Shown here piece after piece: positions 46,253-58,544 of a DNA stretch of 64,000 nt. Position 1 is the stretch's first letter. Every line of letters begins with the position of its first letter. Where the stretch lies: contig NZ_JABCSC020000002.1 of the NCBI RefSeq assembly GCF_012972705.2, positions 620,001 to 684,000 of the forward strand, given 5' to 3'. The position numbers and the translations under genes were made by a program. The notes beneath the pieces were generated by a model, which had not been told where the DNA came from, did no database searches, and was given only the letters and a program-made list of their open reading frames with translations. This stretch comes from Uliginosibacterium aquaticum (lineage in GTDB: Bacteria > Pseudomonadota > Gammaproteobacteria > Burkholderiales > Rhodocyclaceae).

Positions 46253-47359
46253 TCAGCGCAAACGCTGAAAACGGCCATCGCGCACTTCGGCAAAGAAAAC
46301 CGAGCGCTGCACATCGCCATAGGGATCAAAACGGATATTGCCCTGCACGCCACGGAAGCTGCCAACGGACAGCAGGGTTTGCTTGAGCTGGCGTGGGTCC
46401 GGGTTATGGCTCAGGGCATCCATCACGATGTTGGCTGCCTCATAAGCCATCGAGGCACCGTAACTGGGTTCTTTCTTGAAACGCTGGACGTAGGCCTCGC
46501 GGAAATCCTGATAGACACGGGAGAAGTCCTCCAGATCAACGTATTCCTCGAGCAGCAGGCCCTCGATCTGCTTGCCGCCGTTTTCCAGCAAACGCTCGGT
46601 ATTGGCCCAGCCACAGCCGGCGAGTTGCACCCGCTCGTTTTGCCCGCGCAGCTTGCCGACGATTTCGGCGGTATCCACCGCGTTGGCCACGATCACCACC
46701 ATGTCCGGCGCCACGTCGAGCAGGGTGCGGGCCATGTCGTCGTATTTGCGCTCGTAGTGCGAATCGAAGCTGATCGAGCGCACCACGGCACCGCCAAGGC
46801 CCTCAATGGTGCGCTTGTAGTCCGCTACCCAGCTTGCCGAGTAATCGACATTGGCCAGATCGTAGAGGATCGCCACCTGGCGAACGTTGCGGCGCTGGTA
46901 GTGAAAGCGTGCGACCTCGGAAGCATACTTGTTGGTGTCGTCGATGACGCGGAAGAACATGTCGTCCTTGCCGGTGAGTTCGGTCGTGGTGGTATGCACG
47001 CCCAGCATCACGGTGCCGGTCTGGGCCAGACGCGGCGCCACCGCCACCGCCACGCTGCTGGTCATCGGCCCGACCACGGCCGCAACCTGCATGGCCACCA
47101 GATCATCCAGCGCACGGCGTGCCTGGGTCGCATCCTGTTCGTCATCGCGCGCTACCAGCTCGACCAGACGCCCGCCCACCCCACCCTGCGCATTGCGCAT
47201 TTCCACGGCCAGGGTCGCGCCATCACGGCCAGCATTACCCAGATCCTGATAGCGGCCAGAGAGGCCGCCGAGAAAACCGATGCGGATTTTGTCGCTGTCG
47301 CCACAGGCACTCAAAGCACACACGACCAGCAGCGCCAGCACCACCCTCAAACCACGCAT
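46253..47359 (-). CDS. Periplasmic substrate-binding lipoprotein of branched-chain amino-acid type
   Basis: The 368-residue precursor has a lipobox ALSAC (C19) after a short signal. The mature part is a Leu/Ile/Val-binding type [40 protein letters not shown], and [16 protein letters not shown]. No permease or ATPase gene is near, so it may serve a distant transporter or act as a sensor. upp starts 26 bases downstream. Confidence 0.85.
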   Translation of the reverse strand: MRGLRVVLALLVVCALSACGDSDKIRIGFLGGLSGRYQDLGNAGRDGATLAVEMRNAQGGVGGRLVELVARDDEQDATQARRALDDLVAMQVAAVVGPMTSSVAVAVAPRLAQTGTVMLGVHTTTTELTGKDDMFFRVIDDTNKYASEVARFHYQRRNVRQVAILYDLANVDYSASWVADYKRTIEGLGGAVVRSISFDSHYERKYDDMARTLLDVAPDMVVIVANAVDTAEIVGKLRGQNERVQLAGCGWANTERLLENGGKQIEGLLLEEYVDLEDFSRVYQDFREAYVQRFKKEPSYGASMAYEAANIVMDALSHNPDPRQLKQTLLSVGSFRGVQGNIRFDPYGDVQRSVFFAEVRDGRFQRLR

Positions 47360-47459
47360 CCACTTGCTCCTGTTGAACCGGCGAAGGCACGCGCCATCCG
47401 CCGCAGCATCCTAACCCAAGCGGCTGGACTTGCCTTGATCCAGGCCGGAAATCCTGCCC

Positions 47460-47903
47460 TCAAACCTGCTCCGCGAGCCCTGCCATCACCTCGCGCCAGG
47501 CTTGCTCGGCGGCCCTGCCCTGCGCAGCAAAGATCCCGGCCATCAGCTCGCGCTGGGTCTGCGACAGGCGTGCCTCCAGTTCGGCCCCCGCTGCACTCAG
47601 CGACAGACAACGCGCGCGGCCATCGCTGGCATCGGCCGCCACCTGCACCAGCCCCAGTTCCACCAACTGCTTGAGTGGCCCGTGCAGGGCCTGTTTGCTG
47701 ACCCCGAGGGTGGCCAATAGATCGCTGACGCGCTGACCCGGGCGCCGCGCCACGAAGTACAGGATGCGGTGATGCAGACGCGCCAATCCGCGCTCGGCGA
47801 GAATCGCATCCGGCTTGGCCGTGAAGGCCCGGAAGGCATAGAAGAACAACTCGATGGCGGCAAACAGCTCAGCTTCCCGCTCGGGAGAATTTACGTCAAG
47901 CAT
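47460..47903 (-). CDS. MarR-family transcriptional regulator
   Basis: The protein of 147 residues has a winged helix-turn-helix with LARLHHRILYFVARRPGQRVSDLLATLG and SKQALHGPLKQLVELGLV (residues about 35-95). The ATG at 47903 (MLDVNSPERE) is preferred; the longer frame starts at a TTG at 47939 that lies inside promoter/operator sequence. It is divergent from the aminotransferase and probably represses it and itself through the palindromes between them. Confidence 0.85.
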   Translation of the reverse strand: MLDVNSPEREAELFAAIELFFYAFRAFTAKPDAILAERGLARLHHRILYFVARRPGQRVSDLLATLGVSKQALHGPLKQLVELGLVQVAADASDGRARCLSLSAAGAELEARLSQTQRELMAGIFAAQGRAAEQAWREVMAGLAEQV

Positions 47904-47942
47904 ATTGACTTTAATTCGACACTCAAGGATATTGGTCAATAT
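47895..47942. promoter_or_regulatory. Divergent promoter/operator region of marR and the aminotransferase
   Basis: Two inverted repeats are seen: GTCAA-GCATA-TTGAC (47895-47909) and ATATTG-GT-CAATAT (47929-47942). A plus-strand promoter TTGACT (47905-47910), 17 bases, GATATT (47928-47933) is overlapped by both, and a weaker minus-strand TTGACC box lies opposite. This is the classic layout for MarR control of a divergent gene. Confidence 0.6.
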
Positions 47943-47965
47943 ACATGACTTATCTGGAGTCTGCC

Positions 47966-49150
47966 GTGCCCCTTGCCCCCACTCAGCCCGAATTCGAACT
48001 GGCCCACCGCACAGCCCGCCTCAAATCCTCGCTGGTGCGCGACATCCTCGCCGCGGCTGCGCAGCCCGGCATGATCTCCTTCGCAGGCGGCCTGCCGGCG
48101 GCGGACCTGATGCCCCCCCTGCCGCTGGAGGCCTTTGCCAACTCGGCCCTCCACCAGTACGGCACGAGCGAAGGCGAACCGGCTTATCGCTCCGCAGTAG
48201 CCGAGTGGATAGGCAGCATGGGTCTGGAAGTGAGCGCAGAGCAGGTGCTAGCCCTGTCCGGCTCACAGCAAGGGCTGGATTTTGCCGCCAAGCTTTTCAT
48301 CGACGAGGACAGCCCTGTGCTCGTCGAGGGGCCCACCTATGTCGCCGCGCTGCAGGTATTCGAACTCTTCGGTGCTGATATCGCCAGCGTGCCGCTCACC
48401 GCCGAAGGGCCGGACCTCGCCGCCTTCGAAGCGCTGCTGGCCACACGCAAACCGCGCTGTGTGTATCTGATCCCCTGCTTCCAGAATCCATCCGGAACCT
48501 GCTACAGCCCGGCCGCCCGCGCCGGCATCGCCGAACTGTTGGACCGCTACAACGTGCCCCTGATCGAAGACGAGCCCTATCGCAGCGTGGCGCTGGACGT
48601 CGAGCACCCGATGACACCGATCTGCGCCCTGCTCCACCGCGCCTCCTGGATCTATCTGGGCAGCTTTTCCAAGATCCTCTGGCCGGGTCTGCGCATCGCT
48701 TACCTCGCCGCCCACCCGGCCTTGCTGCCGCATCTGGTACGCCTCAAGCAGGCCGCCGACCTGCACACCCAGCGCCCGGGCCAGGCCGCCGTGGCGCACT
48801 GGCTGGCTGGCGGCACCCAAGCCAGCGATCTCGGCAAGCTGTGCAGTGGCTACCGGCTACGCCGCAACGCCATGCAGGCCGCGTTGGCGCGGCACTTTGG
48901 CGACATCGCGGACTGGCAGACGCCACGCGGCGGCCTCTTCTTCTGGCTGCGCCTGCGCGGCGAACTCAGCGCCACCCGCGCGACGCTGGACAAGGCTCTG
49001 GCACAAGGCGTGGCCTTCATGCCCGGCGAAGCCTTCTTTCCGGACCCGCTGCAAGGCCGCCAGTATCTGCGCCTCAATTACAGCCGCTCAACGCCCGAAG
49101 AAATGGAACGCGGGCTGGCCACCCTCGCGGCCTGCATCCGCGGCGCGTAA
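47966..49150 (+). CDS. PLP-dependent class I/II aminotransferase
   Basis: The protein has 394 residues from GTG 47966 (GGAG six bases upstream) or 401 from ATG 47945. It has GGLPAADLMP, SGSQQGLDFAAKLF, PCFQNPSGTCYS, DEPYRSV and the PLP lysine in GSFSKILWPGLRIAY, the pattern of LysN/2-aminoadipate-type aminotransferases and of the catalytic half of MocR regulators. No wHTH is fused to it. The substrate cannot be told; the divergent MarR suggests inducible expression. Confidence 0.9.
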   Translation: MPLAPTQPEFELAHRTARLKSSLVRDILAAAAQPGMISFAGGLPAADLMPPLPLEAFANSALHQYGTSEGEPAYRSAVAEWIGSMGLEVSAEQVLALSGSQQGLDFAAKLFIDEDSPVLVEGPTYVAALQVFELFGADIASVPLTAEGPDLAAFEALLATRKPRCVYLIPCFQNPSGTCYSPAARAGIAELLDRYNVPLIEDEPYRSVALDVEHPMTPICALLHRASWIYLGSFSKILWPGLRIAYLAAHPALLPHLVRLKQAADLHTQRPGQAAVAHWLAGGTQASDLGKLCSGYRLRRNAMQAALARHFGDIADWQTPRGGLFFWLRLRGELSATRATLDKALAQGVAFMPGEAFFPDPLQGRQYLRLNYSRSTPEEMERGLATLAACIRGA

Positions 49151-49177
49151 TCCGGGGGCTTCCTGCTAAGCTTCGCC

Positions 49178-50140
49178 ATGCCTCATAAAAAGACCTTTCC
49201 GGCGGCCAAGAGCGGCCTGCATCCGCGCAACCTGCACCGCGAGCGCTACGACTTCCCCGCCCTGATCGCCAGCCACCCGGCGCTGCAAGCCTTCGTGCGC
49301 CCCAACCCGCACGGCGATCTGAGCGTCGACTTTGCCGACCCGGCAGCCGTCAAGACGCTCAACGCGGCGCTGCTGGCCCACTTTTACGCCATCCGCGAGT
49401 GGGATCTGCCGCCAGGCTATCTGTGTCCGCCGATCCCGGGCCGCGCCGACTACCTCCACAACCTGGCCGACCTGCTCGCAACCAGCAACCGTGGCACGAT
49501 CCCGCGCGGCGAAAAGGTACGCGGACTGGATATCGGCTGCGGAGCCAACGCCATCTACCCGATGCTGGGCCACACGCTCTACGGCTGGAGTTTCGTCGGC
49601 ACCGAAATCGACCAGACGGCCCTCCTGAACGCCGAGAAGATCTTCGCGGACAACGCCAATCTCGCCGGTGCGCTCGAGATGCGCCAGCAGACACATCCGG
49701 ACGACATCCTCGCTGGCGCCATCAACTCGAACGAGTACTTCGAATTTACCCTGTGCAACCCGCCCTTCCACGCCTCAGCCGAAGAAGCGGCCGCCGGCAG
49801 CCAGCGCAAGCTGCGCAACATCGGCAAGGAAGTCACCGAAAAACCGCTGCTGAATTTCGAAGGTCTCGGCCATGAACTGTGGTGCGACGGCGGCGAGCGC
49901 GAGTTCATTCGCCAGATGATCAGCCAGAGCCGGCCGCTGGCCGACAACATCCTGTGGTTCAGCACGCTCGTCTCGAAACAGGACAACCTGCCGCAGATCT
50001 ACGCCCAGATCGAACGCATCGGCGCCCGCAACATGCGCACGCTGGACATGGCCCAAGGCCAGAAAATCAGCCGCGCCGTGGCCTGGAGCTTCTACAGCAC
50101 AGCCGACATGGAGCGCTGGGCACGCAGCCGCTGGCGTTAA
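49178..50140 (+). CDS. rlmF: 23S rRNA (adenine1618-N6)-methyltransferase
   Basis: RlmF methylates A1618 of 23S rRNA. The 320 residues begin MPHKKTFPAAKSGLHPRN, the usual RlmF start, and contain LDIGCGANAIYPMLG (SAM-binding), the NPPFH motif and WFSTLVSKQDNLP. It follows the aminotransferase by 27 bases and is ended by a shared terminator. Confidence 0.96.
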   Translation: MPHKKTFPAAKSGLHPRNLHRERYDFPALIASHPALQAFVRPNPHGDLSVDFADPAAVKTLNAALLAHFYAIREWDLPPGYLCPPIPGRADYLHNLADLLATSNRGTIPRGEKVRGLDIGCGANAIYPMLGHTLYGWSFVGTEIDQTALLNAEKIFADNANLAGALEMRQQTHPDDILAGAINSNEYFEFTLCNPPFHASAEEAAAGSQRKLRNIGKEVTEKPLLNFEGLGHELWCDGGEREFIRQMISQSRPLADNILWFSTLVSKQDNLPQIYAQIERIGARNMRTLDMAQGQKISRAVAWSFYSTADMERWARSRWR

Positions 50141-50158
50141 AAGCGCCCACGCCACAAG

Positions 50159-50190
50159 GCAAAACGCCCACCGGAAGGTGGGCGTTTTGC
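50159..50190. terminator. Bidirectional Rho-independent terminator
   Basis: A perfect 14-bp stem GCAAAACGCCCACC/GGTGGGCGTTTTGC with a GGAA loop lies between the convergent rlmF and acetylesterase genes. It provides a U-rich arm on either strand. Confidence 0.85.
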
Positions 50191-50207
50191 TGTGTGATCC
50201 CCGCCGC

Positions 50208-51797
50208 TTACTTCAGCTTGTCAGCCAGCGCCTTCAGCTCCGGCGTTTCCTTGATGCCCTGCGCCACCATCTGGGCCACGGCACGTGCGCCCGCTTCCTG
50301 GAAGTGGGTGGTATCCGGCTTGGCCAGGGTGCCGCTGGATTCCTTGGCATAGAAGGGGTACAGCGCCGGATCTACCGCCAGCCAGTACTTCTTCCAGTCA
50401 TCCTGATGGGCGTTGACGAAGGCAATGGTCTTGGCCTCGATGTCGATTAGCGGCAGCTTGCTGGCCCGCGCCGTATCACGAATGGTCTGGCTGTAATCGC
50501 CAACAAAGGCGAAACCGTTGCCCTGGCCGGCCGAGGTGAAGTGATTCGGCACCACCGGGAAGCCTTCCTTGCGATCCTTGTTCCAGACGCGGGTGGTAGG
50601 CGTCATGATGATCGGGATAGCCCCCTTGGCACGCGCTTCCTTGACATAGACCTCTAGCGAGTTCTGGAAGCTCAGCTCCGGCTTGCCCTGCGGAAACTGC
50701 TTGCGGCCCTGCGCATCGTTCGGATAGGTGCAGGCATTGGCCACATCAGCCGCTCCGCGCTTGGCCTTGGCAGCATCACAGTTCTGATCGTTGTGACCAT
50801 GGTGGATGATCACGTAATCGCCGGGGCGCACGTACTGCATCATCTGGCGGAAATAGCCCTGATTGTAGAAGTTGCGCGAGCTGCGGCCGGATTTGGCATT
50901 GTTGAGCACCTTGACCTTGGCCTCGGGTTTGAAAAGCTCTTCGAAAACCTGTCCCCAGCCCATGCGCGGCAGGCGGAAGCCCTCGTAAGTGCTGGCAGTG
51001 GAATCGCCCACGATGATCACGCGGGTGTAGGCCGGATCCTTGGCACGTGCCAGCGCCGCCTGGGCGCGCGCCAGGTTCAGCGGCTCTTCGTTGCCGACGT
51101 AGCGATAGTCAGCATCCAGTATCGCAGTACCGCCGGGCACACCGGTGTCATTGTCGTAGCCCCGGTTATGCACCAGCGCACTGAGTACGGCATCCACACC
51201 CTTGCCATCGGCTAGCATCGGCGTCGTCACCGGATCGAAATTCTCGGCATCAGGCACTCCTGCATCCTTGAGCGCCTGCAGCACGGCCTTGCGTCCACCA
51301 GCACTGCGATCGCGGATCAATGCTGCCTCGATTCCTTCTGTGCTGCCTTTTTCGAGCAATTCCTGTGGCCCCTTGAGCTTGAGCGCACTGGCCACACTGC
51401 TCACGGCACGATCAGAAAGGGCGTTGATGTTGGCGGTATTGCTCGCATTGGCCTTGAGCTCCGGCAGCAAGGCGCCGAAACACTTGGCCCAGGGCTTGGT
51501 GCTATCGGTGCAGTTGTTGTTGCCGGGCTCCACTGCCAGCAGCATCAGCGGAGCTTGCATCCCGTCCACGTTCAAGGCGTAGTGCCCCTGAGCATCAGCA
51601 CTGGCGGTTTTCTTCTGGCCCAGCGCATCAGTCACCACGATCCGGGCCTTGGCGAGTGGTCCGCCTTGCGACACCACGCCCTGCACAACGGTACCGGAGA
51701 GCTTCTGCAAACCCATTCCGGCGCAGCCGGCCAGAGCAAGCAGGGCCGTGGCCAGCAGGCTGGCACGGGCGGTACGGCAGGCATTCATGGACTTCAT
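50208..51797 (-). CDS. Rhamnogalacturonan acetylesterase-like SGNH lipoprotein
   Basis: The 529-residue precursor has a lipobox ALAGC (C25). Residues about 33-90 look like a carboxypeptidase-regulatory-type beta domain (LSGTVVQGVVSQGGPLAKARI). The SGNH esterase domain starts near residue 255: nucleophile S266 in GDSTAS, a Gly block (NNAKSGRSS), GHND and DTTHF with the catalytic Asp/His, a CE12-like set. It would remove acetyl groups from pectic rhamnogalacturonan. GGAGGA sits six bases before the ATG. Substrate is inferred from family. Confidence 0.85.
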   Translation of the reverse strand: MKSMNACRTARASLLATALLALAGCAGMGLQKLSGTVVQGVVSQGGPLAKARIVVTDALGQKKTASADAQGHYALNVDGMQAPLMLLAVEPGNNNCTDSTKPWAKCFGALLPELKANASNTANINALSDRAVSSVASALKLKGPQELLEKGSTEGIEAALIRDRSAGGRKAVLQALKDAGVPDAENFDPVTTPMLADGKGVDAVLSALVHNRGYDNDTGVPGGTAILDADYRYVGNEEPLNLARAQAALARAKDPAYTRVIIVGDSTASTYEGFRLPRMGWGQVFEELFKPEAKVKVLNNAKSGRSSRNFYNQGYFRQMMQYVRPGDYVIIHHGHNDQNCDAAKAKRGAADVANACTYPNDAQGRKQFPQGKPELSFQNSLEVYVKEARAKGAIPIIMTPTTRVWNKDRKEGFPVVPNHFTSAGQGNGFAFVGDYSQTIRDTARASKLPLIDIEAKTIAFVNAHQDDWKKYWLAVDPALYPFYAKESSGTLAKPDTTHFQEAGARAVAQMVAQGIKETPELKALADKLK

Positions 51798-51997
51798 GAG
51801 GTTTCCTCCGGCAGGGCGCTAAAGAAGATGATCGCGAATGATGCCTCAGACCAGCCGGCTGCGGCTTGATGAAAATTGCGGAGTGCCCCAAAACAGGACT
51901 CCAAGCCATAAAATTTCTGCCCGAACCGCTGGCTCAGGGTTTTCCCACAACGGCCGTTAAAGCAGACGTATCCCTGTTTGCTGCCGGAGCCCTGCGC

Positions 51998-54031
51998 ATG
52001 AAAACCCTGCTCGCGCCACTGCTGCGCCTGTTTAAGCACCTGAACTGGAATCTCAAGTTCGCCATCGTGGGCAGCTTTGCCCTGATCGTGATGGTTCTGC
52101 TGGTGAGCCTTTCCAGCAGCCATGAGTTCCGTACATGGCAAACCGCCAAGGCCGAGCGAGAAGGCCTCGCGATGTTCGAGCCCACCCTGGAATTCCTGCT
52201 CCTGCTGCAGCAACACCGCGGCATGAGCGCCGGCGCGCTCGGCGGCAATGCCGCCATGCGCGCAGGGCTCGACAAGAAAACCCCGGAAGTCGAGCAAGCC
52301 GCACGTGCCTTTGCCAGCGCGGCCCAGGCCACCCCGGCAGCATGGGCGCTACAACAACCGGCCAGAACCATCATGGACGACTGGCAGAAGCTGCGTGAAG
52401 GCGGCATTGCCCTGCCCGGCCCACAGAATTTTGCTGCCCACACCCAGACCATCAACGCCCTGATCAAGCTGGTGCAACAACTCAATGACGTATCCGGTCT
52501 AGCGCTCGATCCGGAAGCGCACACCTACTACGCGATTGCCGCGCTGACCATGTACATGCCGGAAGTCACCGAACGCCTGGGCAAGCTGCGTGGCGCCGCC
52601 AACGGCATCCTCGCCGCCAAGCAGATCAACGACAACCAGCGCGAAGCCCTCTCGGCCCTGTCGGGCGAGCTCGCACTGATGTGGCAACAGATGCGCTCCG
52701 CGCTGCACTTCGCAAGCCAGCAGGATGCTGACGCGCGCAAGCACTTCGAGACCTTCTCTGCGCAGATGGACACAGAAGTGGCAGAAGCCCGCAAACTCAC
52801 CCGCGAAGAGGTGCTCAGCGCACGTTTCGGCATCGAACCAGCCGAGTGGTGGAAGCGCCTGACCGACTCGATCGGGCTACTGGTGAAGGACGGCAAGGGT
52901 TATTACCTGCCGCGCCTGCGCGAGCAGCTCGACGCGCGGGCCAGTTCAGCAGGCCGCATGATGCTGCTGGTGATCGGCGGCAGCGGGGCCGGCGCCTTGC
53001 TGCTGCTACTCGGGCTGGCCACGCTCTATCACAGCCTGCGTGAAGGGCTGGACGAACTCTCGGCAGGCACCCAAGCCATGAGCCAGGGCGACTTCACCCA
53101 GCGCATGGCACTCGATAGCCGCGACGAGCTGGGCTGCGTGGCCACTGGCTTCAACACCATGTGCGACCGGGTAGAAGATGTGCTGCGAATGGTGCAAAAC
53201 GACGCCCAACACTTGCAGACGGCCGCAGCTGCGCTCACTGCAGGCGCGGCCAAGGTCAGCGATGACGCGGAACAGCAGTCCAGCTCGGCATCCGCCATGG
53301 CCGCTGCGGTGGAGCAGATGTCGGTCAGTCTGGGCGAGATTTCACACTACGCCGGGGATACCGAATCGGCCTCCTCCGAATCACGCCAGCGAGCCACCGA
53401 AAGCAATCAGATGGTGAGCCAGGTCGTCACTGAAATGAGCAGTATCGCCAGCGTGGTCGAAGGCTCGGCGGCCTCGATCCGCAAGCTGGGCGAACGCTCC
53501 GAAGAGATCGCTCACATGATCTCGGTGATCCGCGAAATCGCCGACCAGACCAATCTTCTGGCCCTCAATGCCGCCATCGAAGCTGCCCGTGCGGGAGAGC
53601 AAGGGCGTGGCTTCGCGGTGGTGGCCGACGAGGTACGCAAGCTCGCCGAACGCACCACCCAGGCTTCCAACGAGATCGTCCGTACAGTCAATGCTATCCG
53701 CCAGGATACGGCCGCCGCCGCGGCAGGCATGGAACAGGGCGTCGCCCGCGTGCAGCAGGGCAGCCAGCTCAGCGCAGCCTCAGGGGAACGCATGCTGGCC
53801 GTATGCAGCAGCGCGGATCGCGTGCTGGCTTCAGTTGCCGAGATCAACACGGCCCTGCGCGAGCACCGCAGCACCAACGAAAGCGTGGCCCAGAACGTGG
53901 AACACATCGCCCGCATGTCCGAGCACGTATATGCCGAGGTCAGCGAAGCGGCCCGTACCGCAAGCGAGCTCAACAAGCTCGCCGACGAGTTGCTGCGTTC
54001 CGTTGCAAACTTCCGCGTGCGCACACGCTGA
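51998..54031 (+). CDS. Methyl-accepting chemotaxis protein with nitrate/nitrite-sensing-like domain
   Basis: The 677-residue transducer has helix 1 at about 18-38, a NIT-like sensor region with [15 protein letters not shown] and later GALRxAANxxLAAKQI-type helices (about 60-300), helix 2 at about 320-343, HAMP, and the signalling domain whose tip has [23 protein letters not shown] domains bind nitrate/nitrite in some MCPs; the ligand here is an inference. The ATG at 51998 is preferred to the frame start at 51866. A TAAAATTT at 51909 with 11-base spacing to a poor -10 hints weakly at a sigma-28 promoter. Confidence 0.92.
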   Translation: MKTLLAPLLRLFKHLNWNLKFAIVGSFALIVMVLLVSLSSSHEFRTWQTAKAEREGLAMFEPTLEFLLLLQQHRGMSAGALGGNAAMRAGLDKKTPEVEQAARAFASAAQATPAAWALQQPARTIMDDWQKLREGGIALPGPQNFAAHTQTINALIKLVQQLNDVSGLALDPEAHTYYAIAALTMYMPEVTERLGKLRGAANGILAAKQINDNQREALSALSGELALMWQQMRSALHFASQQDADARKHFETFSAQMDTEVAEARKLTREEVLSARFGIEPAEWWKRLTDSIGLLVKDGKGYYLPRLREQLDARASSAGRMMLLVIGGSGAGALLLLLGLATLYHSLREGLDELSAGTQAMSQGDFTQRMALDSRDELGCVATGFNTMCDRVEDVLRMVQNDAQHLQTAAAALTAGAAKVSDDAEQQSSSASAMAAAVEQMSVSLGEISHYAGDTESASSESRQRATESNQMVSQVVTEMSSIASVVEGSAASIRKLGERSEEIAHMISVIREIADQTNLLALNAAIEAARAGEQGRGFAVVADEVRKLAERTTQASNEIVRTVNAIRQDTAAAAAGMEQGVARVQQGSQLSAASGERMLAVCSSADRVLASVAEINTALREHRSTNESVAQNVEHIARMSEHVYAEVSEAARTASELNKLADELLRSVANFRVRTR

Positions 54032-54051
54032 AGCGCCCCTCAAGGAATCAT

Positions 54052-54091
54052 CCGGCGCCACGGGGCTGAGCCCCGTGCTGCCAGGCGCCGG
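54052..54091. other. Nested hairpin after the chemoreceptor gene
   Basis: CCGGCGCC (54052-54059) pairs with GGCGCCGG (54084-54091), and CACGGGGC (54059-54066) with GCCCCGTG (54070-54077), sharing one base, around a TGA loop. It lacks a T run. It may be a Rho-dependent end or a structural repeat. Confidence 0.4.
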
Positions 54092-54157
54092 CGTGACAAG
54101 AGTCCACACCTTGCGCAGGGCTTCCTGCAAGGCTTTCACGGGTAGAATCGCGGCCTG

Positions 54158-56278
<2,121 letters not shown>

Positions 56279-56286
56279 ATTGCGAA

Positions 56287-56315
56287 ATTTGACGTATTTG
56301 CCATATCTGTCAAAT
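56287..56315. promoter_or_regulatory. Dyad in the histidine kinase promoter region
   Basis: ATTTGAC (56287-56293) and GTCAAAT (56309-56315) form a perfect 7-bp inverted repeat, 22 bases centre to centre, 54 bases before the kinase ATG, in an AT-rich patch. TTGACG here could also serve as a -35. The binding protein is unknown. Confidence 0.4.
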
Positions 56316-56368
56316 CAGGCAGGTAAAAACCGCGGCTAGACTGGAGCATCGCCACTTCTGGACTCCGC

Positions 56369-58399
56369 ATGCGCTCGCCGCATCTACTCGCCCGCCGCCT
56401 GTTCCGCCAGCTTCTGCCGGCCTATCTGCTCCTGGCAGCGGCGCTCACCGCGCTGCAACTGTTCACCCTGTACGGCTCCACCCGCCAGGCCATTGATGGC
56501 GAACTCAACTACCTCGCACGCGCTTTCTCACCCAGTCTGGGCGAAGCGCTGTGGGCCATGGACCGACGCCAGCTGGCCGATCTCGCCGCCGGCATCGAAC
56601 GCTCGCCAGTGGTCAGCGCCATCCGCATCAGCGACGAAGCCGGCCGCGTGCTGATCTGGGCAGGGAATCTCGATGCCCGCCAACCTGCTGGAATGACGCC
56701 ACTGCGCGTAGCGCTGGAGCACGCAGTGCCCGGCGCGGACGCCATCACGGTCGGTCACTTCGAGCTGTACTCCAGTCACGCCCTGGTGCTCGCGCAGATG
56801 CGTTACAGCCTGCTGGCCACCCTGCTCAACTCCTTCGTCATGGCAGCCGCGCTGTGGGCCCTCTTCTACTGGATCATCCACCGCGAGCTGTCGCAGCCAC
56901 TGGCCGCCATGGCCGAAGCCTTGCGCCACTGGCGCAAGGGCGCGGCAGGTGAAATGGCCCAGCCCGCATATCCACACCGTGATGAACTGGGCAGTCTGCT
57001 GGCCGCTTTTGCCGAGGCGCGCAGCCGTCTCGATACCAGCCTGCAGGCGCTGGCCACGCTGAATACCGGTCTCGAAAACGAAGTCGGCCGACGCACCCAG
57101 GAGCTCAGCGAAGCCAAGCAACGTCTGGAGCTGAGCCTGGCCGCGGGGCGCCTGGGCTGCTGGGAATGGGAGCTGGACTCGGGCCGCAACCGTTTCGATG
57201 CGCGCTGGAAACAGATGCTCGGCTACGTCGATACGGAGCTGGAGGAGTCGCTCGACACGTTTACCGCATTGGTCCACCGGGACGACCTGCCCCGCCTCAT
57301 GACGGCAGCACAGGCCCTCACCTCAGGCAAGATCGAACAATACCGCGTGGACATGCGCATGCGCTGCAAGAGTGGCGAATACCGCTGGATCCAGAGCTGC
57401 GGCGAAGTCACCGCGCGCTCAGCCGACGGCACGGCACGCCGCCTCTCCGGCACGCATCAGGACATCACCGAGCGCAAGCAAGCCGAGCAGGCCCTGCTTG
57501 AAGCCCATGCCGAAAACGCCCGCATGCTCTCCACGGCCAATGCCTCGCTGAGCCAGCGCGTGGCCGAGCGCACGCGCGAGCTCGAAGCCGCCAACCAGTC
57601 TCTGCGGGAGACGCTCTCACGCCTAGAGTCCACGCACCTTCAGCTCGCGCAGAGCGAGAAGCTCGCCACCCTCGGCAAGCTGGTGGCGCTCTTCGCTCAT
57701 GACATCAGCAACCCGATCAGCAACAGCTGGATGGCCAGCGGCATCCTGGATGAAAACCTCGCCAGCGTCCGCCGCAAGCAGGCAGAGGGCACCCTGCGCC
57801 AGCGCGATCTCAGCGATTTCCTCGATACCGTCAGCGAAGCCCGCAAACTGCTCGACCGCAATCTCGAGCGTGCCCATGAGTTGCTCGAAGGCTTCAAGGA
57901 CATGGCGCTGGATCAAGCCACCTCGATGCGCCGCCAGATCATGCTGCGCAGCTGGCTGGAGCAGCTTGGCTACACCCTCTCCCCCATGTTCAAGGGACGT
58001 GGCACACGTCTTGAATTCAACATCCCGCCAGATCTGGAGCTCGACACCAGCCCCGGCCCGCTGGCCCAGGTCATCACCAATCTGGTCAGCAATGCCCTCA
58101 CCCATGCCTTTCCAGCCGGCAATGCCGGCGATGACACGCAGCAGATCCGCATCGAAGCCAAGCGGGATGAAACTGGCTGCGCCTGCCTGCAGATCAGCGA
58201 CAACGGCAGTGGCATGAGCCCCGAAGTCCAGGCGCGCATCTTCGAACCCTTCTTCACAACGCGTGCCGGCCAGGGTGGTACCGGACTCGGTCTCGATATC
58301 GTGCGCAACATCGTCGAAGACACGCTGGGCGGCCAGATCGAAGTACACAGCACGCCCGGCGCCGGCAGCCAGTTCCACATCCGCCTGCCCGGCGCCTGA
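56369..58399 (+). CDS. Membrane PAS sensor histidine kinase
   Basis: The 676-residue kinase has helix 1 (about 14-36), a short periplasmic region, helix 2 (about 150-170), HAMP-like and coiled-coil segments, a PAS/PAC domain (about 258-375), and a kinase core: H444 in LFAHDISNP, N-box NLVSNALTHAF, G1 DNGSGM and G2 GQGGTGLGLDIVRNI. The H-box (HDISNP) has Asp in place of the more common Glu. No response regulator is adjacent. Confidence 0.93.
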   Translation: MRSPHLLARRLFRQLLPAYLLLAAALTALQLFTLYGSTRQAIDGELNYLARAFSPSLGEALWAMDRRQLADLAAGIERSPVVSAIRISDEAGRVLIWAGNLDARQPAGMTPLRVALEHAVPGADAITVGHFELYSSHALVLAQMRYSLLATLLNSFVMAAALWALFYWIIHRELSQPLAAMAEALRHWRKGAAGEMAQPAYPHRDELGSLLAAFAEARSRLDTSLQALATLNTGLENEVGRRTQELSEAKQRLELSLAAGRLGCWEWELDSGRNRFDARWKQMLGYVDTELEESLDTFTALVHRDDLPRLMTAAQALTSGKIEQYRVDMRMRCKSGEYRWIQSCGEVTARSADGTARRLSGTHQDITERKQAEQALLEAHAENARMLSTANASLSQRVAERTRELEAANQSLRETLSRLESTHLQLAQSEKLATLGKLVALFAHDISNPISNSWMASGILDENLASVRRKQAEGTLRQRDLSDFLDTVSEARKLLDRNLERAHELLEGFKDMALDQATSMRRQIMLRSWLEQLGYTLSPMFKGRGTRLEFNIPPDLELDTSPGPLAQVITNLVSNALTHAFPAGNAGDDTQQIRIEAKRDETGCACLQISDNGSGMSPEVQARIFEPFFTTRAGQGGTGLGLDIVRNIVEDTLGGQIEVHSTPGAGSQFHIRLPGA

Positions 58400-58544
58400 G
58401 CCCGCTGGCCCCCGCAAGCCTGCAAAAACCGATAAAGACTCCATTTGTTACCGATATCAGAACTATAATCGCGTGACCGGAAACATCCGGCCCAGAGCCT
58501 GAAAAAGGCCAATCACGTTTCACAACGGACTTTTGGAGACAAAC

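Noticed and set aside
44829-46268. 479-codon plus-strand frame opposite the FKBP and upp genes
   Set aside because: It spans two well-recognised genes and the gap between them and has no family features.
46379-47674. 431-codon plus-strand frame opposite the binding protein gene
   Set aside because: It is rich in His, Arg and Gln and mirrors a recognised lipoprotein gene.
51866-51997. Upstream start of the chemoreceptor
   Set aside because: The extra 44 residues are unlike any sensor N terminus, while the ATG at 51998 begins the expected membrane helix segment.
58445-58469. TTGTTA and TATAAT as the pectin methylesterase promoter
   Set aside because: The spacing is only 13 bases, too short for a sigma-70 promoter; only the -10 box could be real.
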